Shown one piece after another: positions 25,185-35,249 of a DNA stretch of 64,000 bases. The DNA lies in assembly GCA_044426085.1 (NCBI GenBank), contig JAWXUU010000001.1:124001-188000 (forward strand), given 5' to 3'. This DNA comes from JAWXUU01 sp044426085. Lineage in GTDB: Bacteria > Bacillota > Clostridia > Christensenellales > CAMQZB01. Each line of letters begins with the position of its first letter. Position 1 is the first letter of the stretch. A model generated the notes under the pieces. That model was not told where the DNA came from, did no database searches, and saw only the letters and a program-made list of their open reading frames with translations. The translations under genes and the position numbers were made by a program.

Positions 25185-27074
25185 TTATTTAAAATTAATA
25201 ACTGATTTGAATTCAACGTTTTTGCCGATTTCTCTTACCAAAACTGTTGATCTTGTTTTATTGACTGGGTTATCCATAGTTGTTAGAAGGTAAACTTTCT
25301 TGCCTTTTGCATCAACTTCATATTCGCAAGTGATATCACCAGCTGTAAGTGTGATAACCGCTTTGTCGTTTTCGCAGATAACTTCTTTTGCGTTAATAAT
25401 GTGTTCGTATCCATTTGCATTGTAGCCAAAATCAACTGCAACGTCTGAAGTGTTTGCTGCTGCTGTGAAGATAGCTTCGAAATGTTGAATGAAGTCACAA
25501 GTGTTTTCCACTTCGCTTGCAACACCGAAAGTGTCTTTAAGTGAAGATTCACCCATAACGATTTCTCTTGTGTATCCAATGCCTTCATAAACGTCTGCTT
25601 TTGTTGCTTTCACATGATTTGCATCATATTCAACGCAAGTTCCTGGTGTGAATGATGTGATATCCACGCCGTTGCAGATAACTGTGTTATGAGCCATAGT
25701 TTTTCTGTGCCATTCGTTGCAAAGTCTTGCTCTGTATCCGGCATTTGATGGGTCTCTTGAAACGAGAACGTTGTTGTATGTGAATTCGATGTTCATGATG
25801 TCAGGATGCGCATGTGATTTTGCGTTCAAACCGTATTTCATAAACACGTTGAATTTGTCGTTTCTTAGCATTGCATAGTTTGATTTTTCATAGCATTTTG
25901 TATCTTTTTTCACTGGAGTGAATTTTGTGAAGTCAAAATCTATGTTGAAAAGCAATCTTTCAATTGAATGTGTGTTGTTGATATAGAATGGTTCTGAAAG
26001 TGGCAAAGTTTGTCTTTCTACTGGGTTAGATTCAAAATATTTAAGAATTTGACCGTAGATGCTGTCTTCACCGTAAACTCTTGCCATTGCGTCGAATTGG
26101 TAGCTGTATGTTTTAAGGTTAAGGTTTGGCCAACCATCGTTTGGATTTGGGAAGAAATCGTTATCAAATGCATAATGATAAATTTCATTGTACATTTTTT
26201 CAACGATAGCTGTTGATTTTACACCAAAGTCGTAGCCGTAAAGTTTTGCAAATACCAATAGGTATGAAACACCTTCAAGCAAGAACATGTTATAGTGAGT
26301 TGAACCTTCATACCAGAAACCGTCTTCTGTTACGCCTTCAGCAAGTTGGTTATGCATACCAAATTCACTGTTGAAAGCGAAGTCAAGCATTTCTTGGTTG
26401 CCGTTCACAAGACCCATAACACCCATAACTGAACAATACCAACATCTGATGTTGTGGATTGATTCTGTTTGTGGTTTCAAGATTTTATAAATTTCGTTGA
26501 ACCAATTGAAGATAACTTCTTTAGTTTCTTCATCGATGTATTCTTTGATGATTTCGTATGTTTGAGCAACGCGGATACCGATGATTGATTCGTTCAAGCC
26601 TTGTGGCATGATTCTTGCAGATCCCCAGCCCATTTCTTCTACTGTTTCATAAACATCAAGTTCTTTTCTGTGTAGTTTGAAGTTTGTATAGTTTTTGCCG
26701 TAGAATGCGATGATCATTTTTACATAATCAAGATATTTTTCTTCTTTTGTTGCTTCATAAATTGCTGCTGATGCAAGCATGTTTACGATTGCAGTGTTGC
26801 GATAGAAATATGTCCAAACACCGTCAAGAACGTCGCTTTTGAAAGTTTTTCCGCAAACTTCACAAACGTGATCGTGTGGTTTTGCAAGGTCGAAAATCAA
26901 TCTTCCGCCATCGTCGTCACAGAAATAGTAGTGACCCCATTGGCTGATTTTTTCTGGATCATCTGAAAAGTTTTCCATAAAAGGAGTAACTTTTTCAATC
27001 ATATCGTCCAAAGAAGCTTTATACTCTGGAACTTCGTTCATATATTTTACAAAATTATCATTAACGTATTTCAT
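25185..27074 (-). CDS. Heparinase II/III-fold lyase, PL15/PL17-like (probable oligouronate lyase)
   Basis: The start is the ATG at 27074 (GGGTGAG upstream), four bases after the previous stop, giving 629 residues. There is no signal peptide. After an N-terminal Cys-x-x-Cys segment (71-74) comes an alpha-barrel with Asn208 and Tyr255 (DGFWYEGSTHYN), candidate charge-neutralising residue and general acid. Then follows the beta-sandwich part with SHAHPD (420-425), DPSNAGY and EWHRKTMAHNTV. These are the landmarks of exo-acting oligoalginate lyases and related families; the exact PL family needs a profile search. Cytoplasmic release of unsaturated monouronates would feed the adjacent KdgF. Confidence 0.8.
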   Translation of the reverse strand: MKYVNDNFVKYMNEVPEYKASLDDMIEKVTPFMENFSDDPEKISQWGHYYFCDDDGGRLIFDLAKPHDHVCEVCGKTFKSDVLDGVWTYFYRNTAIVNMLASAAIYEATKEEKYLDYVKMIIAFYGKNYTNFKLHRKELDVYETVEEMGWGSARIMPQGLNESIIGIRVAQTYEIIKEYIDEETKEVIFNWFNEIYKILKPQTESIHNIRCWYCSVMGVMGLVNGNQEMLDFAFNSEFGMHNQLAEGVTEDGFWYEGSTHYNMFLLEGVSYLLVFAKLYGYDFGVKSTAIVEKMYNEIYHYAFDNDFFPNPNDGWPNLNLKTYSYQFDAMARVYGEDSIYGQILKYFESNPVERQTLPLSEPFYINNTHSIERLLFNIDFDFTKFTPVKKDTKCYEKSNYAMLRNDKFNVFMKYGLNAKSHAHPDIMNIEFTYNNVLVSRDPSNAGYRARLCNEWHRKTMAHNTVICNGVDITSFTPGTCVEYDANHVKATKADVYEGIGYTREIVMGESSLKDTFGVASEVENTCDFIQHFEAIFTAAANTSDVAVDFGYNANGYEHIINAKEVICENDKAVITLTAGDITCEYEVDAKGKKVYLLTTMDNPVNKTRSTVLVREIGKNVEFKSVINFK

Positions 27075-27078
27075 TTTC

Positions 27079-29076
27079 TCACCCAATTTCAATAATTTCA
27101 CTGCCGTTTATTCTCACGACTGCGTTTGCGTTTGATTCCACTTTGCATTTTGCAAAGTCTTTTGCCATAATGATTTCATATTTTTTCTCGCCAGCGAATA
27201 TTGCAACATCACCATCAGTGCTGTATTTATATTCAGAATCAGAGAAGCACATGCTTTCAATCATAGTTTGATTGAAGGATTTATCTTCAGTGCTAGTTCT
27301 TGTTGTTTTAAGATCAACTTGGCAGAACACATCTGGTTCTTGCGTAGACATGATTGATTTGATTCTAGCTTCATATTGTTTTGAAACAATAGCTTCATCA
27401 GACAATACTTGATATCCAATCGTGCCGTATTCTCCAAATTTGAATTCGAATTTGTTGCCTCCTGCACTTGCACCAATTTCGTTAGTGTTCAAGATGATTT
27501 CGTAGCTGTGCTGTTTATCACTTTTGAAGACATCAACGAATGCGATGAAATTTAAATTATCTGTCACAACCGTTCTTGAAACTTCTTTCATTTCAAAAGC
27601 AGTTGGATAAATCATAGTGTTTGTAGCTTTGAACACTACCATGTCACCATATTGATTAACATAATCGACAGTACCTTTATATGAATCCATAAGGTCCCAA
27701 AGGTTGCCGTTTTCGCCGACTCTTGCAAGAGCTGCTGTTTTATATGCGTCATTTGCACCCTCTGCATCTGTATATACGCCATCGACAAGCAAAACGCTGT
27801 GGTGGTCTGGCATGATGCAACGGTTGTATCCATCTTCACAAATGAAGTATTCTCTTCCTTTGTTCAAAACGTATGACATGTTGTCTGTGTGGTGATGTGA
27901 AAGACCGATTGCATCGATATTTTCGTCACGCAAAATGCGAAGTGTGTTTTCCCATTGCTTATTACCGCCTGGCGCACTGCATTTCATAGAGAATGTTCTT
28001 GCTTCTTCGTCCCATCCGTCTCTTATAGAAACAAGACCAAGGTCTGGGAAGTATCTCATTTTTGGAAGGTCTGAAAGTTCTTTTTCTTCAATACTTGGAT
28101 TGTAGAAAATGAATTCAAGGGCAGCTTCCGGATAGATACCTGGTTTGATTTTGCTCATTTCTGCTTCTTCGTCTAGATATTTATCCAAAACAAGGTTAGC
28201 ATATTTTTGAGCGTAGCCGTCGTTATATTCGCTTGCAGTTATGTAGTAAACAAATGGACAGTGGCCACTGTGAATATCGTGGCAATCGCCAAAGTTATGT
28301 TGCACTGCAAAGTTGCCTGCTGATTGATACAATCTGTAATAGAATGTGTTTTTAAGATAGCCTGATTCTTTGAAAAAGTCTTTGCCGCCTCTTTCTTTCA
28401 AAAGATGTGCATAGACAAATAACCACATGCCACCGTATCTCCAATATGCGATACCTTCATAATTTGAACCGTCTTCTGTCATAAGATCGTATACGATTTC
28501 AAAGTTTTCAAGTGCGAGGGTTGTATATTTAAGGAAAGATTCATCTTCTTTTCCAAGAACATACCCAGCAGTTGCGATACCGTTCATGTTGATCCAGTTG
28601 TGGTTTTGATAGTAGTTAGTTGACCAACCCTTACCATGTGAATCGATTTTATATTGATATATAATTTCCGCGTGATGCGCGATTTTGTCGTAAACTGATT
28701 TCTTTTCTTCTGTAGACAAATAGTCTTTAACCCAGTCGTAACCAAGTGAAAGACCCCACAAAATCCAAGAGGCACTTAAATCAAGATTGACCATATGTGC
28801 GTTGCCCCATTTTTCATATCCAAGAACAGCACTCATCCATCTTTTTGTTTCTTCAAGATATTTATCTTGTTTAGAAACTCTGTAGCAAAGTGCTAGATTC
28901 ATGATGGCAATTCCCATGAATGTTATTGATTTGGCTGGATGTTCTTTTGGAAGTTCAACATCCATGTATCTATCACATTGTGCAATTAATCTTTCGTATT
29001 GTTTCTTTCTTACGCCAGATATTTCAGCAATGTATTTATCAAGATCGCCAATAAATACTAAATTTTTATTCATCAT
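27079..29076 (-). CDS. Heparinase II/III-fold lyase, second paralogue
   Basis: The ATG at 29076 has AAGGA six bases upstream and overlaps the end of the preceding gene by 11 bases; 665 residues result, without signal peptide. The N-terminal alpha-barrel has NHNWINMNG (158-166) and YEGIAYWRYGG (206-216), the Asn/His and Tyr landmarks of heparinase II-like lyases. The C-terminal sheet part has GLSHHHTDNMSY (391-402) and VLLVDGV. It shares only fold-level landmarks with the neighbouring lyase, so the two may cut different linkages or act on chain middle and end. The polysaccharide is not decided by sequence alone. Confidence 0.8.
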   Translation of the reverse strand: MMNKNLVFIGDLDKYIAEISGVRKKQYERLIAQCDRYMDVELPKEHPAKSITFMGIAIMNLALCYRVSKQDKYLEETKRWMSAVLGYEKWGNAHMVNLDLSASWILWGLSLGYDWVKDYLSTEEKKSVYDKIAHHAEIIYQYKIDSHGKGWSTNYYQNHNWINMNGIATAGYVLGKEDESFLKYTTLALENFEIVYDLMTEDGSNYEGIAYWRYGGMWLFVYAHLLKERGGKDFFKESGYLKNTFYYRLYQSAGNFAVQHNFGDCHDIHSGHCPFVYYITASEYNDGYAQKYANLVLDKYLDEEAEMSKIKPGIYPEAALEFIFYNPSIEEKELSDLPKMRYFPDLGLVSIRDGWDEEARTFSMKCSAPGGNKQWENTLRILRDENIDAIGLSHHHTDNMSYVLNKGREYFICEDGYNRCIMPDHHSVLLVDGVYTDAEGANDAYKTAALARVGENGNLWDLMDSYKGTVDYVNQYGDMVVFKATNTMIYPTAFEMKEVSRTVVTDNLNFIAFVDVFKSDKQHSYEIILNTNEIGASAGGNKFEFKFGEYGTIGYQVLSDEAIVSKQYEARIKSIMSTQEPDVFCQVDLKTTRTSTEDKSFNQTMIESMCFSDSEYKYSTDGDVAIFAGEKKYEIIMAKDFAKCKVESNANAVVRINGSEIIEIG

Positions 29077-29590
29077 ATTTGTCCTTATTCTCATTTGCTT
29101 TTGATGATTTTTCAATCTCTATCCAAACCTTATCCACAATTGATGCGAGAAGGTTATAGAAAACTGTGAATAACAACGCAAACAGAATTGGCTCCCCTGC
29201 CAATATAACTGAAGACGTATCTTCTGCACCCATAATTGTTAAAATAAATACGTTAATGCATTGATATACTAAAAAAACGAGGATAACAAGAAATAGACAC
29301 TTAAAAATTTCAGCTAGGGATAAACCCACGTTTGCCAAAATTCCGCGCTCAAAATATTTCTTATTTTGAATCTTTCCCCTGCGTCTTATATCAAACATAT
29401 GGTAAATAATAGGATGGAAAATAAGCACATTAACAATACCGATTCCGATACCCAGAAAGAATATCAAATCCAGTGAATCTGTTTTTTCCGCTAGCGAAGT
29501 GCCCATTGCAATAAAGAAATACGATGCACCAACAAACCACCATCTTAGGATTGATATTTTTGTCTTATCTGACATGTGTTTTTTTTCCAT
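29066..29590 (-). CDS. Small integral membrane protein of unknown function
   Basis: 174 residues with four hydrophobic spans (about 17-31, 42-60, 85-110 and 130-150), positively charged RRRGK between spans two and three, and a hydrophilic, charged C-terminus (EKSSKANENKDKYDE). No family recognised. It overlaps the next lyase gene by 11 bases and follows another small membrane gene, so it belongs to the uronate operon. A role next to the importer is only a guess. No strong ribosome site is visible before the ATG at 29590; the second Met (residue 6) is an alternative start. Confidence 0.6.
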   Translation of the reverse strand: MEKKHMSDKTKISILRWWFVGASYFFIAMGTSLAEKTDSLDLIFFLGIGIGIVNVLIFHPIIYHMFDIRRRGKIQNKKYFERGILANVGLSLAEIFKCLFLVILVFLVYQCINVFILTIMGAEDTSSVILAGEPILFALLFTVFYNLLASIVDKVWIEIEKSSKANENKDKYDE

Positions 29591-29612
29591 CTTTTATTTT
29601 ATTCCCTGATAA

Positions 29613-30083
29613 TTAATAAAGTTTTTTAGGTTTTTTGAAAGCTGTTGCAGCAATTGCCACAAAAGATATTCCGAAACCTGCCATCATACAATAAAGGAAG
29701 TTCAAACCTTTTTGAACAACCACTTTAGAAGCATCTGTGATCGCTGTTTGTTGATACAAACCATATTGGAATTCAAGAACCAAAAGGTAGCCAAGAAGCA
29801 AACAGAATAGCACGCTTACAAGTGCAATGATAACTTTCATTTTGTTGCCTGGTTCAATACGAATTGCAAATACTGATGCAACGATACCGAACAAAACGAA
29901 ACAAAACATTTTGAAACCACAAATATTACTTTCAAGCTTCAACAATGCATCATTATAGATATCAGCCCAAATCAAATTGATAAGCATGATAGCAACAATG
30001 AACAATTGTGCAAGCTTAAGCCAAGTGAAATCTTCCATTTTATATTTTACGCCACCAACGACGGCATTTATAATCTTATTCAT
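29613..30083 (-). CDS. Small four-span membrane protein of unknown function
   Basis: 156 residues with four hydrophobic segments (about 24-41, 58-72, 83-104, 133-149) and a basic C-terminal tail (FKKPKKLY). No signal peptide or known motif. It lies 10 bases after the ABC ATPase gene. Its size and topology resemble the two small membrane proteins on the other side of the ATPase gene. Confidence 0.65.
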   Translation of the reverse strand: MNKIINAVVGGVKYKMEDFTWLKLAQLFIVAIMLINLIWADIYNDALLKLESNICGFKMFCFVLFGIVASVFAIRIEPGNKMKVIIALVSVLFCLLLGYLLVLEFQYGLYQQTAITDASKVVVQKGLNFLYCMMAGFGISFVAIAATAFKKPKKLY

Positions 30084-30093
30084 AATTTCACCC

Positions 30094-31173
30094 CTATTTC
30101 AAAACATTTGATGTGCCAGGATCAAAGAAATGAGCTTCTTCCATTTTAAGGTGGAAGTTAACCACATCTTCAGTGCTGAAACCTCTTGATTGAACTCTTG
30201 ATTTCAATTCTTGTGAACCGATTGAAATATGCAATGTGTAATAGTCACCACAATATTCTCTGATATCAACATTAAGTGGCAAAACATTTGTTTTGTCTTC
30301 TTCTGTTGCAGAAACGATTGATTCTGGTCTGATACCAAAGATGATATCTTCGCCTTCATATGATTTAGTGATTTCTTTTTGTTTTTCAGTTAGTTCAACA
30401 GTAAATTCTTTTGAAACGAATTTTCCACTTTGGATTTTACCGCGAATGAAGTTCATTTGTGGTGATCCAATAAATCCGCCAACGAATATGTTTGCTGGAT
30501 AGTGGTAGATATCTTGTGGCGCTCCGATTTGTTGGATAACACCATCTTTCAAAACAACGATTCTATCAGCCATTGTCATCGCTTCAACTTGGTCATGCGT
30601 TACATAGATTGTAGTGATTCCCAAATTCTTTTGAAGTTTAACGATTTCTGCTCTTGTTGATGTTCTAAGTTTTGCATCCAAGTTTGAAAGCGGTTCGTCC
30701 ATAAGGAACGCTTCTGGTTCACGGGCAATCGCACGGCCAAGAGCCACACGTTGTTTTTGTCCACCAGAAAGTTGTCCTGGAACACGTTTCAAATAATCAG
30801 TTATGCCAAGGAATTCAGATGTTTCCATAACTTTGTCATGAATGTCAACGTCGTCTGCGTGACGAACGATCATACTCATACCAACGTTGTCGTAGTTCGT
30901 AAGATTACCATATAGTGCGTAATCTTGGAATACGAAAGAAATATCTCTATCCACTGGGGCTTTGTTATTTACTTTTTTATCTGCTATATAAAGATCACCC
31001 GCTGAAATTTCTTCAAGCCCAGCAAGCATTCTCAAGATTGTAGACTTGCCACAACCAGATGGTCCTACAAATACAATGAATTCGCCATCTTCTATTTCAA
31101 GATTGAAATCGAAAACTGCTTGAACATTGCCTGGATAAATTTTATCAATATGTTCAAATCTTATTGCTCCCAT
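30094..31173 (-). CDS. ABC importer ATPase, MsmX/UgpC type
   Basis: A 359-residue sugar-importer ATPase with Walker A GPSGCGKST (37-45), Q-loop FVFQDYALY, signature LSGGQKQR (near 134), Walker B AFLMDEPLSNLD and the switch His in YVTHDQ. A C-terminal OB-like regulatory domain is typical of this type. It shares one base with the preceding stop (TAATG). LplB/LplC-type permeases usually rely on a shared MsmX ATPase encoded elsewhere; here the ATPase is in the same operon, so it is probably dedicated to the uronate importer. Confidence 0.93.
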   Translation of the reverse strand: MGAIRFEHIDKIYPGNVQAVFDFNLEIEDGEFIVFVGPSGCGKSTILRMLAGLEEISAGDLYIADKKVNNKAPVDRDISFVFQDYALYGNLTNYDNVGMSMIVRHADDVDIHDKVMETSEFLGITDYLKRVPGQLSGGQKQRVALGRAIAREPEAFLMDEPLSNLDAKLRTSTRAEIVKLQKNLGITTIYVTHDQVEAMTMADRIVVLKDGVIQQIGAPQDIYHYPANIFVGGFIGSPQMNFIRGKIQSGKFVSKEFTVELTEKQKEITKSYEGEDIIFGIRPESIVSATEEDKTNVLPLNVDIREYCGDYYTLHISIGSQELKSRVQSRGFSTEDVVNFHLKMEEAHFFDPGTSNVLK

Positions 31174-31637
31174 TATTCAACCCTCTCTTTCGAATTAATA
31201 AGTTTTGTTCTGACTGTGATTCTTTTGTAACTAATAAAGCTTGCGATAAACAACAACACTGCTGTTGCGATTATCATGCCATAAATAGTTGTGAATTGAC
31301 CCGTAGGTTTCAAAATCACTGGAACGACTAATACTGCTCTGATGACCATGTAGATTCCAAATGCACCCGCTGTTTTTGTCCAACCGAGGCTGTAGACATT
31401 CACACGAACTGCAGTTGTAAACAACACGAATAGTACTGCAATGTTAAACATTGTGATAGCACCCATCATATAGTCAGTTGCAATATTACCCAAAATGACA
31501 ATTGTGTAAATCAATTCAGTAAGAATTGAAAACAATATCAAAGAGTATGATAATTTGTTATTTTTGAAAAGTGAAACTTCAACAAGTTTGCCTTTTCTTT
31601 CAGTTGGGCTATAATTTGCTTTCATTTTTTGTTTCAT
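31173..31637 (-). CDS. Small four-span membrane protein of unknown function
   Basis: 154 residues. A basic N-terminus (MKQKMKANYSPTERKGK) precedes four hydrophobic spans (about 30-49, 58-77, 88-108, 118-134), then a charged tail. No family recognised. Its stop overlaps the ATPase start, implying coupled translation and perhaps an association with the importer. Confidence 0.65.
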   Translation of the reverse strand: MKQKMKANYSPTERKGKLVEVSLFKNNKLSYSLILFSILTELIYTIVILGNIATDYMMGAITMFNIAVLFVLFTTAVRVNVYSLGWTKTAGAFGIYMVIRAVLVVPVILKPTGQFTTIYGMIIATAVLLFIASFISYKRITVRTKLINSKERVE

Positions 31638-31653
31638 GCTAATCCCCCACCTT

Positions 31654-32208
31654 TTACGCTTCTTGTTCAGCAGTTTTAGCCAATTTGATAAAATCTTTAT
31701 GATTTTTAACCATAATCAAGCCAAGAAGTGCTGTTGATATAACTTGCAATGCATATACTGCCCAACCAACATAGAATGCTGTGTATTTTCTGATATGAGC
31801 TGTACCACCTTCATCATCTACCCATGAAGTATCAAGATTGTCGTATACATTATACAAACTTGTAACTTGCAATAGACTATAGACTGCACTGCCAATGAGA
31901 ACTGCAAACAATACGCACAAAACTATCAATGCGAATTTATCAGCAACTTTAGTTCTAACTTCCATCATCATAGCAAAAACTGCAGTTAAAATAGCAACAA
32001 CAGCAAATTTAAAGAAAATTTGGTTTGCAGGTTGCATCATGTCATCATGGAAATCAGCAACAAGTTTGTTTTCTGAGTATCTATTACCAACTAGACCAAA
32101 TAGATCTTGATAGTCAGTCATGAAATATAAAGAAAATACAAATACGAGCAAAGATATTCCCGCAAACAAAAAGAATGCGTTCTTTTGTTTTTTCATATTA
32201 TTTTGCAT
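31654..32208 (-). CDS. Small four-span membrane protein of unknown function
   Basis: 184 residues with spans at about 11-29, 65-82, 90-114 and 143-166. A polar loop between spans one and two (YSENKLVADFHDDMMQP) and another before the last span (DTSWVDDEGGTAHIRKY) would face the same side of the membrane. The family is unknown. It is the first gene after the binding-protein gene and the hairpin at 32246-32268. Confidence 0.65.
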   Translation of the reverse strand: MQNNMKKQKNAFFLFAGISLLVFVFSLYFMTDYQDLFGLVGNRYSENKLVADFHDDMMQPANQIFFKFAVVAILTAVFAMMMEVRTKVADKFALIVLCVLFAVLIGSAVYSLLQVTSLYNVYDNLDTSWVDDEGGTAHIRKYTAFYVGWAVYALQVISTALLGLIMVKNHKDFIKLAKTAEQEA

Positions 32209-32245
32209 TTTATTCTCCTTTTACCTAGTAATTTCTTATTTATTA

Positions 32246-32268
32246 GGAAGGGGAGAATTTCCCCTTCC
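32246..32268 (-). other. Intercistronic hairpin after the binding-protein gene
   Basis: GGAAGGGG and CCCCTTCC form a perfect 8-bp stem with a 7-base loop. The minus-strand tail is A-rich (TAATAAATAAG), not a U-tract, so it more likely stabilises the upstream message or sets a processing point, giving more binding protein than downstream products. Confidence 0.6.
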
Positions 32269-32303
32269 ACAATAAAGTTTATCTTATTTTAGATTATTTG
32301 ATA

Positions 32304-34337
32304 TTAAATACCTGCCATAGCTGCATATGCATCTTGATATGTTGAAACATAAAGTTCGATACCAGCATCTACGTACAATTGATAGAATTCATCGAAGCTG
32401 TAAGCCATAGTTGTTCCTGATGGAGCATTGCCAAGAGCTTGATATTGAATGATGTTGAAGATGTATTCGCCAACTTCATCAGTTTCAATTGTTGTATTTT
32501 CCAAAGATTCTGTTTGACGAGTTGTCATTGAGAATGCAGGTGGAATCAATTTAGAGTAGTAATCACTACCGTTTGAGTTATCAGTTCCGTCACCAGCATA
32601 TGATGAGAATACCATGTTAGAATTGTTTACAACTTCCCAAGATGCGAAACCTTGTGCGCCAGTTGTTTGATATTCCATACCGATACTCTTAACGAAACCT
32701 ACCGCCATGATTGAACCCATGTAGTCACGAAGGAATGTTGAAGCATCACCTGAAGTGTAAGTGTTTGCTGCAGTCCAAGTCCAATCAGAAAGAAGTGGAT
32801 ATTCAACGCCATCTGGTCCGTCGTAGTATTCGCCATCAACGATATCTTGTGGCAAGCCATAGTTAACAACGATCATACCTTCTTCAGAGAACATGTAATC
32901 CATAACTTTCAAAGCTGCATCTTGTTCAGCTTCTGTTGCTGCTGAAGAGATTGACCAACCGTCTGGTTTGATAACACGTGTATTTTCGTTGTAATATTGC
33001 CATGTGCCATTGATTTCAGCAACTGGACACATAACAACTGTAGTATCAGCGTTTAGTGATTCAGAAGTTGTAGAAGAAATCCAGTCATAAGTCATGAAGC
33101 CGAATGATGCGTTATCAGAGTCGTCTGAACCGTAAAGAGTAGTTCTGTATACTGCTGTGTTTGATTCGTCATAAGTATCTGAATAGAACAAGCCTTCTGC
33201 ATACATTTGTGAAAGTTTAACAAGACCATCATAGAAAGCTTCTTCAGTGTATGTGTAATAGATTTGACCGTCATCACTGAAAGACCAAAGTGCTGAGTAT
33301 GAGTCAGAACCGTTAACTTTTACGCCATCCATGTAAGTGATAAGTTTCAAAGTATCTTCTCTGTATTTAGAGTATCTTGTGAAGAAAGGCCATACTTCTG
33401 AAGCTTCGCCATCAGTAAGTAGTGTTGGGTTAGTTTTAACAACACGAAGAAGAGCTACTAGTTCATCGATATCGTATGCTGCGCTTGTACCAAGGTAAAG
33501 TTCAGATGGATTTTCGTAGTCGTAGTTTCTTTCGATGTATTCAACCAAAGCAGTTGCCAAAGTTTCACCGTTTTTAACTGAAAGTGCATTCATGATTTCA
33601 ATGATGCTTTCATCAGTTGCTTTTGTGATATAAACGTCTTCAGATGGGTTAACAGTTCCGCCGTATTCGCCAGTTCTGTAGTTACCTTCTCCGTAGAAAG
33701 CTTCGTAGTAAGTAGTCAAAGTTGTTGAAGTGTCGTAAGATGCACCACCATCAAGAAGTGTAGTGATCCAAGTTTGTCTTGCAACAAAGTGTCTTGCTGA
33801 AGTTCCGATTTCTGCAGTGTATGGTACGTGGTAGATATTACCATCATAAGCTGTGATTGCAGAAGCAACGTCTGGGTTAGCATCAAGATAAGCAGTGAAG
33901 TTAGGCATTTTGCCTGCGTCCATAGCATCAGACAAGCTGATGAAGTATCCTGCAGCACCATAGTTGATTAGGTCTGTTGCGATAGAGTTACCACCGTATA
34001 CAGTTGCACTTGTGAAGCCTGTTGTTGAAGCAGTTGCGATCATATCGTCTGCATCAGCACTTTGGTCTGTTACGTCGACGAATTCTACGCCACCGATAAC
34101 ACCTTCGATGTATGTCCAAACTGGTTTCAACATACCTTGTGTAACTACTGTTCCATCTGACAATGTCAATGGAGTTGTTTGGTTGTATGTCATTGTTCTT
34201 GAAGAGTTACCGAAACCAACGCTGAATTTGATAGTTACTGTTTCTTCAACATCTGTTGTTGAAGAGCTACCACAACCAGCGAAACAAGAAAGCACAAGAC
34301 ATAGTACCAAGAGCAAAGCTAATTTTTTTCTCATCAT
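32304..34337 (-). CDS. Extracellular solute-binding lipoprotein of the uronate ABC importer
   Basis: Residues 1-22 are a lipoprotein signal ending CFAGC with the lipid-modified Cys22. The mature part has the layout of large sugar-binding proteins paired with LplB/LplC permeases. At 677 residues it is longer than the usual 500-560, which may mean extra loops for an oligosaccharide. It follows the two permease genes and precedes the ATPase cluster. AGGAGA precedes the two ATGs at 34337 and 34334. The substrate is inferred from the lyases. Confidence 0.85.
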   Translation of the reverse strand: MMRKKLALLLVLCLVLSCFAGCGSSSTTDVEETVTIKFSVGFGNSSRTMTYNQTTPLTLSDGTVVTQGMLKPVWTYIEGVIGGVEFVDVTDQSADADDMIATASTTGFTSATVYGGNSIATDLINYGAAGYFISLSDAMDAGKMPNFTAYLDANPDVASAITAYDGNIYHVPYTAEIGTSARHFVARQTWITTLLDGGASYDTSTTLTTYYEAFYGEGNYRTGEYGGTVNPSEDVYITKATDESIIEIMNALSVKNGETLATALVEYIERNYDYENPSELYLGTSAAYDIDELVALLRVVKTNPTLLTDGEASEVWPFFTRYSKYREDTLKLITYMDGVKVNGSDSYSALWSFSDDGQIYYTYTEEAFYDGLVKLSQMYAEGLFYSDTYDESNTAVYRTTLYGSDDSDNASFGFMTYDWISSTTSESLNADTTVVMCPVAEINGTWQYYNENTRVIKPDGWSISSAATEAEQDAALKVMDYMFSEEGMIVVNYGLPQDIVDGEYYDGPDGVEYPLLSDWTWTAANTYTSGDASTFLRDYMGSIMAVGFVKSIGMEYQTTGAQGFASWEVVNNSNMVFSSYAGDGTDNSNGSDYYSKLIPPAFSMTTRQTESLENTTIETDEVGEYIFNIIQYQALGNAPSGTTMAYSFDEFYQLYVDAGIELYVSTYQDAYAAMAGI

Positions 34338-34369
34338 TTTTCTCCTTTTAATAGATATAATAATATTTA

Positions 34370-35233
34370 TTATCCTTTAACGCCACCCATGTTAACACCT
34401 TTTGCAAAGTATTTTTGGATGAACGGATAAATCACTAGAATTGGGATGATTGAACATATGATAATCGCATATGCCAAGCTGTCCGCTGAGTATGTTAGAA
34501 CAACTGAAGATTCTTCGTAAATCTTTTGATAGTTTTCAATAAGTTGTCTCAAATATACTTGAAGGTTTTGGTCGTAGGCATCAGCAAGCAACATTCTTGA
34601 CCAGTAGTATCCATTCCATCTTGATACTGCATAGAAAAGTGTTACTGTTGCGATTGACGCTTTAGACATTGGAACATATATTTTTGCAAACAATTGGAAT
34701 TCGTTTGCACCATCCACAATCGCTGCTTCTTCCATTTCTTTAGGGATACTAGAGAAATAGTTTCTAAGCAAGATTATGTTGTAGGCTTGAATACCGAAGG
34801 CAATAACAAGTCCCCATCTGCCATCAATACCCATAGATGTGTAGTTGATGTAGAGTGGAATCATACCAGCTGTGAACCACATTGTGAACACAAGAAGGAA
34901 GTTGAATTGTCTTCTATAAAGCAATTTTGTTTTTTGAAGTGCATATGCACCAGCAAGAGAAATTGCCATTGAATAAGCTGTACCGATAAGTGTGTAGAAC
35001 AAAGTGTTGGCATAAGTGATCCAGAACGCTTTATCCATAAGCACGATTTCGTAAGCTTGGTATGTCACGTCAACTGGCCAAAGAACAACTTGACCTGTTT
35101 CGTATGCTAGTTTACCAGAAACTGACACGCTGAATGCGTATATGATTGGGTAAAGAGCACAAAGTGAGAACAATATAACAAGAGAATAAGATACAATCTT
35201 GAATATGATTTCTGATTTATTAAGTCTATTCAT
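34370..35233 (-). CDS. ABC importer permease, LplC/YtcP type
   Basis: 287 residues with six predicted spans and the EAA-type cytoplasmic loop EEAAIVDGANEFQLFAKIYVP, which contacts the ATPase. The C-terminus KGVNMGGVKG is typical of the carbohydrate CUT1 LplC group. It pairs with the permease encoded just upstream. Confidence 0.92.
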   Translation of the reverse strand: MNRLNKSEIIFKIVSYSLVILFSLCALYPIIYAFSVSVSGKLAYETGQVVLWPVDVTYQAYEIVLMDKAFWITYANTLFYTLIGTAYSMAISLAGAYALQKTKLLYRRQFNFLLVFTMWFTAGMIPLYINYTSMGIDGRWGLVIAFGIQAYNIILLRNYFSSIPKEMEEAAIVDGANEFQLFAKIYVPMSKASIATVTLFYAVSRWNGYYWSRMLLADAYDQNLQVYLRQLIENYQKIYEESSVVLTYSADSLAYAIIICSIIPILVIYPFIQKYFAKGVNMGGVKG

Positions 35234-35249
35234 TTTTCACTTCCCCCTA

